A DNA stretch of 64,000 nucleotides from Trichobilharzia szidati (Eukaryota > Platyhelminthes > Trematoda > Strigeidida > Schistosomatidae): the NCBI GenBank assembly GCA_944472155.2, contig OX235271.1, positions 84,457,256 through 84,521,255 of the forward strand, in the 5' to 3' direction. A program made the position numbers and the translations under genes. Below, piece after piece: positions 57,405-64,000 of this stretch. The notes below the pieces were generated by a model, which worked only from the letters and a program-made list of their open reading frames with translations, made no database searches and was not told the origin of the DNA. Within the stretch, counting starts at the first letter, position 1, and every line of letters begins with the position of its first letter.

Positions 57405-58625
57405 TTACTAGATGATAGAAGAAAGCAGTCAAACATGTACCTTAACTTCATCGACTTCAAAAAGGCCTTTACCAGACAGTGTTGACAGAGAAGTAATTTG
57501 GAAACTACTTCAACACTACGGCGTGCAACGCTCAAGTCTTTATCAACCTCATTCAACAGCTATATGACAATGCCACGTATAAAGTGATACACACGGGGAA
57601 ACTCAGTGGGGCGATCGAAGTGAATACAGGTGTAAGACAAACTGGCTGCATATTATCACCCACGATGATATTCTTAATTTTGGTGGACTGGATTATGCGG
57701 AAGATTGAGGATTGTGAGTGAAAAGATAGGAATACGTTGGACCGACAAGAAGACGCTGAAAGATATGGATTTCGCAGTTGATTTGTGTTTAATGTCACAT
57801 AAACTGGAAGACTTGCAGGCGAAAACCAACAAATTAGCAGAGGAGGCCGGCAGTGAAGACAGGATTGCAGGTGAACATAGAGAAGACGGAGGTGATGAAG
57901 ATGTTTGACAACCAGCAGCAATCACTGCTAACGGGAAAGATTTGACAGAGGTTACTTCCTTCAACTGTCTAGGAAGCATCGTTTCAACCATGGGATGAAA
58001 GGGTAGAGATGGCAGAGGTGGTCAGAATCGGAAAGGTAACATACGCCGTCATCAACCTGAAACCAGTTTGGAAATCTTCTGCTTCACTCAGCCAGCACAA
58101 AGAACAATATTCGGATTTTCATCATCAAAGTTAAGTCAGTCAGTTCTTCGATACGGGTTAAAAACTTGCACTGAGTGTCACGAAAAGGATTTCCAACAAG
58201 TTACAGACCTTTATCAACTGCTGTAACCTTCGCTGGCTGGCTCCATACTGAAGATCAAATGGCCTGCAGACAAGAAACAATTAGTAACAAGAAACTCTGG
58301 CTGGGAACAAACCAACAGGAGAGAAACAGTTTCTCAACAAATATGTAGGAGAAAATAGAGATGGATCCGGCATACATTGAGGAGATTGTCAAATGACACC
58401 TCGTGCAATGCAGGCCATTGCAAGAGTGGAATCCGAATGGGAAGCGACGACTGAGTAGTCAATACGAGGTTGACATGGAGGAGATCGTGTGAGTTGAAGG
58501 AGGAGATGAAAGATTATAGGCAATCTTGGACCCAGATGAAGAGAACAACAGAAAATAGAACAAAAATGGAGATGTGTTGTTGAAGCCCTATGTTGCACTC
58601 GGAACCCAAGGGAATAATAATACAA
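57405..58625 (+). mobile_element. RTE-clade LINE (SR2-like), longest RT segment
   Basis: It starts LYLNFIDFKKAF (RT motif A region), then broken frames to MDFAVDLCLMSHKLEDLQAK, where the catalytic FADD has become FAVD (57771-57782). Then VTSFNCLGSI-like, KIRIF and WNPNGKR-like blocks, with the 3' end GCCCTATGTTGCACTCGGAA at 58590. Loss of the first catalytic Asp plus frameshifts make it inactive. Confidence 0.85.
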
Positions 58626-58979
58626 AGTAAATAATAAGATGATAGAACACAATTTGTTATGATCACTTAGAAAATTTCTACGAACGAAAGTGGTCATTTA
58701 ACTATAGACTTCTGTACAGGGAGTTGTTAGTAATTTCGAAAATAAGTCATCTCATCTGTTACCGATGAAGATAGGCTTATTTAAGTGGCTGGTCAAACAA
58801 GCAAACATCTTAAGTACCACGTCAGAAAGCCTAAGTAATGCAATGAAACAGTTAGAAGGAGTGGCGTTGCTAATCAACTACCTATAAAATTCATTAAAAG
58901 ATTCAAATCTCACAATCAAAGAAAAAATATTATTGAAACTACTGACCATAACATAAAAATAAATGTGAAGTATCAGCAA

Positions 58980-59555
58980 TGCTGCATATAAGGAAGGAAA
59001 ATCACAAACTCTATGTGAAACCCTTCATAAAGTAGGAATTATGCTGGCATTCAAACCTACAAGCTCACTCAGGTACAAACTGAAAGACCCTACCGATCCG
59101 ATAAGGCAAAATAACATCATTTCTATGAAATACCTTACAATGACTGTGACATCAACTACATAGTTCACTCAAAATTACTTAGGTGGTCGGAAAGTAAGCA
59201 TTTGGTTGTGTAGGGTGACTGATACCAAAAGTATGACTAACTAAGCAATCACAATGCATGCATTGACACACAATCATACACACTAAGGGTGAGAGAGACC
59301 TACACTTCTAAAAGTAATGTAGTTAGGTGGGGGATAGGTTGACCACATTTGCAATAGAAATGATGCAACACCAATAAAAATGATATGGAAAATACAACTA
59401 CCAATAAAATCAAAAAAATTAGAAATAATGAAACTACATAAACAAAATCTAAAAGTTATGTAAGCACTTTGATGTAACTGTGAGCGATAAATTGTGCTTG
59501 AAACATCAACAATAAGTAATACTGTATCACTACATGTTTTATCGAACGCAACAGC
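58980..59555 (+). mobile_element. PLE-A copy: linker, GIY-YIG start and 3' end
   Basis: HKVGIMLAFKPTSSLRYKLK, DPTDPIRQNN, then IPYNDCDINYIVHS in another frame, matching 10410-10570. The 3' end has GTGAGCGATAAATTGTGCTT and ATGTTTTATCGAACG (59480-59550). A 59350-59450 deletion removed most of the endonuclease. Confidence 0.72.
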
Positions 59556-59654
59556 CCAAAGCGAAAACAGGAAAAATAAAACGAGGGAGATGTGAAAGAA
59601 AGTTAATAAATGTCTAAGAACAAATATGAATTTCAATTGTTAGATTGTTGTCAA

Positions 59655-60275
59655 GCATCAACGTCAGTCAAAGAGATCATTGAAAACCGGAGGGTACTGG
59701 GTAGCTGTTTCGTCCTCATCTGCGACGCCTTATTAGTGTGCACCCACTACTCTACTCTGTCAGGGATCGAATCTAGGACCTTAAGCTTACAAGGCCATGC
59801 TCGTTGATCAGTTAAGCCACTTCGGCTGGAATTCCTATAAACTGAATAATCAACAATGAGATGGTATTTTTTCAGTAGTAGTAGTCTGCACAGATTTCAT
59901 TGATTTCAAGTCCACTCAGTAACAGGACCAATGAAGACTATTTCGTCCCAGTTTGGGACTCTTCAGTAGTATGCACCTACCTAGTTGTATATGAACACAA
60001 ATACTCACCAATGACATTGGCTGTCGATTGCATTGTATATGGTAAATTAGCAAAAGTTAGAATTCATGGGCCCGTCATTAGATCAATGAACCCATCTCAT
60101 AATCTGAACTCCCTAAAAGTTCGATCCCTAGTTTTAGAGTCATGGATGAAGAGTCAGTTCAAAACTAAAATGAAACAGTACTAGTTTCCAACGATTCTCT
60201 AAATGAATTCAGTTTATGCATGATCCAACTTAAAGCTAATCAAATCCCTACAGATGAACACTTGAAACCAGATTT
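59655..60275. repeat. SINE-I pieces in mixed orientation
   Basis: 59655-59850 (-) has head and degraded core; 59930-59990 (-) keeps CTGAAGA, GTCC/GGAC and GAAA but lacks the 3' stem; 59990-60275 (+) is a 5' part with tail. The pieces suggest successive insertion and rearrangement. Confidence 0.55.
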
Positions 60276-60650
60276 CTTTTTCTGCCATTGTTCTTTCTTC
60301 ATCTCTCTTTGTCTCTCTCTACTTCAGTCATATAGAAAGCAGAAGAAAAATTAAATTTAAAAGAAAAAGAAATAAGAAGGTAAAACAAAAACAAACAAAT
60401 TCAAAGACATCACAAGATGGACACTTATAACCAACTTTTAATTCAATCACTTAAGAGTAAGGTAACGAATAGTCAAATCTGTTTCTATGCTATCAACCAA
60501 AAAAAACTACTTTTTTCCTAAAAAATAATAAACAAATAACTATATAAGTGGTATATTAATGGACACTGATACATAAAGACGCACACTGACAGATACACGC
60601 ACACACACAAACAAACAGATACACATATAGACAATCATTTTTCCACTTAC

Positions 60651-60788
60651 GAACAACATCAAGTAAATCTGGATAAGCTTCATAGGTGATTAATGGGACA
60701 GGCAATTGACGTAGAAATGATTTAATCAAACTTGTCAAAGCATTGATATCACGTACACGAGCTTCAGATATATTGGCCAATTCTGGAT
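60651..60788 (-). CDS. Chimaerin-like RhoGAP, internal exon 1 of 3 in the window
   Basis: This exon encodes the middle of a RhoGAP domain, which stimulates GTP hydrolysis by Rho/Rac GTPases at membranes. Seen: reading right to left, a CAG acceptor lies before 60788 and a GTAAGT donor after 60651. The 138-bp exon starts with two bases of a split codon and ends with one. It encodes DPELANISEARVRDINALTS followed by LIKSFLRQLPVPLITYEAYP and DLLDVV. The LxxLPxPL segment and the invariant Lys/Arg (SLIKSFLR) are RhoGAP hallmarks. The ITYEAYP stretch is closest to chimaerins, as known from that family. The catalytic arginine finger lies N-terminal to this piece and would be encoded to the right of the window. 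Another RhoGAP class is possible; the domain call itself is secure. Confidence 0.88.
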
Positions 60789-60976
60789 CTGATTAATTGA
60801 AAAGACAAAAACGAAAGAAAAGAAGAAGAAATCAAATAGCAATATAGATACTATCATTTAACAAAAAAGAAAATATTCAATGGGTTACATTGAAACTATC
60901 CTGAATGACTATGTATGTGGCAGCTTAATTTATACAAACAACAAAAAAGACTTTTTGTGTACCAGATTATTATTTT

Positions 60977-61562
60977 TTCGAGTTGATCACGGACTGATAT
61001 CAGCTAGAGAACCATTGAAAACCAGGGAGTACTGGACAGCTGCTGTTTCACCCTAGTTTGGGAATCATCGGCAGTACGCACCCACTGGGATTCGAACCCA
61101 GGACCTTCCGGTTACAAGGCAAGCTCGTATACCATTCAGCCACTGGGACCCGAATCAATGGCTCATGAATTCTAACTTCTACCAATTCGTGATTTTAGCG
61201 CGACCCCAACTATTGTCGTTGGTGGGACATCCATCCACACACGTGACTTCTAATTGAACCTCACTGGTCACGACTTCTCACTAGAACTACAGGAAGCTCC
61301 AACCTGTAACAAGTCACTAGCGAGCATCAGAATAATTTTCTATAGTTTGGTTTGTAAGGATTAGTTATGTTTTACGAGTTGAACCGGAAGGTCCTGGGTT
61401 CGAATCCCAGTGGGTGCGTACTGCCGATGATTCCCAAACTAGGATGAAACAGCAGCTGTCCAATACTCCCTGGTTTCCAATGGTTCTCTAGCTGATATCA
61501 GTCCGTGATCAACTCGTAAAACATAACTAATCCTTACAAACCAAACTATAGAAAATATTATA
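60977..61562. repeat. Inverted SINE-I pair
   Basis: A full reverse copy (60977-61330) faces a forward 3' half (61381-61562). Arms 60977-61111 and 61381-61515 are near-perfect inverted repeats, both with CCGATGA cores. An inner arm pair (61331-61382 with 61508-61560) encloses the forward copy. Confidence 0.75.
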
Positions 61563-61564
61563 AT

Positions 61565-61790
61565 TTCATCAATTTGTGTTCCGAGTGGAAAATAGAGCTT
61601 CAAACTTCAGCTGTAAAGCTTGAGTAGCGGTGATATTCTTCTTCACAGTGTCGGGGAGCTAGTCTCATACTTGACTTGCCTTTTTCTGTTGCACTTACTG
61701 GCGACTAATTGAAGTTTGGATAGCTATCAGCCAAAAATCGAACCTGGAGCGCGTATGTGGTTAGTGAGCATTATAACCGAACTACAATGA
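61565..61790 (-). repeat. SINE-III copy, diverged
   Basis: GTGTTCCGAGTGGAAAATAG end and AAAAATCGAACCTGGAGCG head remnant on the reverse strand. Confidence 0.5.
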
Positions 61791-61839
61791 ACTTTAGAAA
61801 AAATAAGTGGAATAATGAGGATTCAATGGATCTATGAGT

Positions 61840-62205
61840 TCGTAAAGAATACATACAGTTGTGCCGCTGAAGGCTACTCCGAGTCATATCACTTTGCAGT
61901 GTCTCCAGATATCAATTCTTTATGTCTCGAGGAGCCTAACCAGACATTCTATACGCCTCTGCGAGGCTCACACTAATGATTTCAAGGATTGATGCCACGT
62001 TTCTCTCTGGCCAATCCCAACTCTTTTCCAACTGAATCCAACTTAATATTGCTCAATGAGAAAGGCGGTAGCTCGGGATGAGTAACAACACGTGTCCTAA
62101 CCGTTTTAGTTGATGCAGCTTTATAACGTCATCAACTGATTTTCCCTCTTTAGCTTACACTCTACGCCTAACCGCAGTATTACTCACCATATTATTCCAC
62201 TTAAC
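61840..62205 (-). mobile_element. Second LINE type, tail fragment
   Basis: Reverse strand: CCAATCCCAACTCTTTTCCA and ACTCACCATATTATTCCACT match the same element as 48715-49420 and 54770-55190. Confidence 0.55.
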
Positions 62206-62214
62206 ACAGGAAAT

Positions 62215-62440
62215 GGTTAGCACTGGGTATTCCAGACGGACACCAAGCAAGTGGTCGAGGTTAGACTCCTGGCCGGTATATTTCTAAACCTCGCATAGCC
62301 TATAGCGAATTCGGTGAAGAGGGAAGGGTGATATGTGAGCCTAACAACTCCACTCTGCAAAAATGACAAACCCCTCTACTGAAACTTGAAAGTTTAAAGC
62401 TTGAATCCCAATATCTCACTGAGAGCGCCAAAGAATGAGA
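62215..62440 (+). repeat. SINE-III copy, diverged
   Basis: ATTCCAGACGGACACCAAGC (head), GGTGATATGTGAGCCTAACA (body), CTCACTGAGAGCGCCAAAG (end). Confidence 0.5.
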
Positions 62441-62721
62441 AAAAAACATTAATTTTCACCCACCCACTCTCCTTTCCGAGTAAATTTGACCAATTCAACA
62501 TTATTTTACTCCTGTTTTCTCGTTTTGTTTGTTGGTCTCACTTTTTATAGTGCACAGTTCAACTGAACTTTATTTGTCGGTCGAATTAACAGATAAAAAA
62601 GCTAAATTCTCCTAAAGTTTACCGAAGCAATCTCAATTAAACGCCTGAAACCCGGTTAATATGTTCAGAAAAAAGCAGTTATCAGTTTTTTCCTGCCCAT
62701 CCTGGTAACTGGATGGCTTTA

Positions 62722-62965
62722 GGTATGATAGAGAAGATTTGTAGCTCAGGTTGATGATTTTGGTGTGGTTCTGTTCTCTGAGCTGGATAGCTTTTAGATT
62801 TCTCCACGAGTTTATTAATCATCTCTCCCGATTAGTAAACTCGTGGTGAAATCTAAAAGCTCACTTCAAATTGAAGTATGCGCTGAAGATGTCACCTAGA
62901 AGGGTGATGAAAGCTTCGCAAATTAACTATCCAGCTCAGAGAACACAACCACACCAAAAAAGTGA
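62722..62965. mobile_element. 244-bp foldback element flanked by 9-bp direct repeat
   Basis: ATGGCTTTA occurs on both sides (62713-62721 and 62966-62974). Inside, GTTCTCTGAGCTGGATAG (62772-62790 region) is mirrored by CTATCCAGCTCAGAGAAC (62926-62944), and an inner hairpin TTTTAGATTTC ... GAAATCTAAAA lies at 62795-62872. No coding capacity. It is MITE-like; the transposase family is unknown. Confidence 0.65.
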
Positions 62966-63328
62966 ATGGCTTTATTCTCTCTTTCATTTGATCACACAAT
63001 CTTTGGCTTTAACATCATCACCCCCCTTTGATATAGCGTAATTTTGCTCATCTCTTGTTCCGATGATTTGAGTTGAGTACATTGTTATCCAATTTATTAG
63101 TTACTAATCGTCTTACGCACCTCTCGTCTTTATTACATAACTCCTTCACCATTGTATGCATACATTCACCTTGTTTAAACTTCACTCCCTGTGGAAAAAC
63201 TACATAAGCGTAATTTTCTGAGCACTGTTCACTAAGTTCGGAACCTCCTGTAGACTGATATCATGTGTAAATTGCAAGTATGTCAAAACTTTTCTGTATA
63301 TAAACTTAATAATTTAGCCTGGCTGTAA

Positions 63329-63378
63329 GCAGCTGATGAGAAGTCAACGAAATAAATGATGATGGCATATTATTCTGC
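63329..63378 (+). ncRNA. PLE-type hammerhead motif at PLE-B 3' end
   Basis: GCAG (63329-63332), CTGATGA (63333-63339), GAAGTCAAC, GAAA (63349-63352), stem III ATAA/TTAT (63352-63355 with 63370-63373), cleavage base U63374, CTGC (63375-63378). Stem I pairs perfectly and the core is intact; helix II is minimal. Confidence 0.62.
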
Positions 63379-63399
63379 AAAAACTGTTGTTCTTGATTT

Positions 63400-64000
63400 A
63401 TTCAAATTACGCATGTATGTAATTGACGCTTAACAATGGTAAGATGTTTACTTTATACAAACCTTTATATTCTGTAGGCTATATGGTTATCATGTAATAT
63501 GAATAATAATTTTGATATATTTCAGGTAGTCTTGATAATAAAACATTCAAATTATCTATCTGCACGTGCATATGCTAAACCAGGGTAGAAATTTGAGACA
63601 CCACAGAGATTGAGATAATGCTTGTAGATCTTAAGGCCAGCATGACCTAGTAATAACATTGACCTCCTTTTTTAAATTTGTATAGTGAGATGAATCATTT
63701 CGCGTAAGATGGCTGCTAACTGGCTGATTGACTGACTGCTGACTAACTGACTGACCCGATTAATTTGTGCATACATACTACATATGTATATAGTAAATAA
63801 ACAGATAATGCCACACTCACTATAGACTCTGTATTGAAGACTTAGTTAATCAATTTGCACACAATCCACAAAATTTTACAACTGAAACTATTTTGCTCAA
63901 TATTATATTAGTCATAATAAATTTATACCGATAAAGTTAATATGCAAATAAGAACACAGATAATTCCATGAATATATAACTACTACTACTATATACTATA
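63400..64000. other. No gene seen
   Basis: AT-rich right edge, expected to lie in an upstream intron of the RhoGAP gene; the arginine-finger exon was looked for on the - strand and not found. Confidence 0.55.

Larger units (their letters stand above)
62596..63400 (+). mobile_element. PLE-B 3' end, interrupted by a foldback
   Basis: AAGTTTACCGAAGCAATCTC and the following codons repeat the coding end seen at 52305-52420 (VEAVSIKRL-like, FRKKQL). After the foldback (62722-62965) the 3' part resumes (TTTATTCTCTCTTTCATTTG) and ends with the hammerhead at 63329-63378. Confidence 0.8.

Noticed and set aside
61431..61480. Active hammerhead in the CCGATGA copies
   Set aside because: U4 is changed to C and the first helix II pair is lost, both expected to abolish cleavage.

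Overview
The window looks like genomic DNA of a blood fluke (Schistosoma or a close relative). It is AT-rich, with two split host genes separated by dense decayed retroelements. The transposon mix is the one expected in schistosomes: Penelope-like elements (PLEs) with GIY-YIG endonuclease remnants, RTE-clade LINE tails resembling SR2, a second LINE, tRNA-headed SINEs, and Sm-alpha-type repeats with hammerhead ribozyme cores. The species cannot be fixed from the sequence alone.

Host genes. The last coding exon of pyrroline-5-carboxylate reductase lies on the + strand at 12994-13128. No other exon of that gene was recognised, so its final intron would fill the left end. On the - strand, three consecutive exons (60651-60788, 44537-44648, 40406-40877) splice in frame into the C-terminal part of a chimaerin-like RhoGAP. 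Its arginine-finger exon must lie beyond the right edge. The two genes converge, with about 27 kb of repeats between their stop codons.

Layout. 1-13 kb: P5CR intron or upstream DNA with SINEs, a PLE with a YIDD motif, a large PLE foldback and an RTE tail. 13-40 kb: intergenic, holding several PLE types, RTE fragments that include a long inverted duplication (32.2-34.0 kb), a rearranged gag-like LTR remnant (35.2-36.0 kb) and two copies of a 0.65-0.7 kb GC-richer repeat. 40.4-60.8 kb: the RhoGAP exons and two introns (3.7 and 16.0 kb) full of SINEs, LINEs and PLEs. 60.8-64 kb: upstream intron with an inverted SINE pair and a PLE end interrupted by a foldback that has a 9-bp direct repeat.

The main novelty candidate is the number of type-I hammerhead-like folds. 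Three tRNA-headed or Sm-alpha-type repeat families, and the 3' ends of one PLE family, carry the CUGANGA / GAAA core with pairable stems I and III. One SINE copy (1029-1074) keeps every core base. The PLE versions have a reduced helix II but conserved stems I and III. Hammerheads in Sm-alpha repeats and in PLEs are established; the SINE-II version and the shared stem-III layout are inferences from reading this window.
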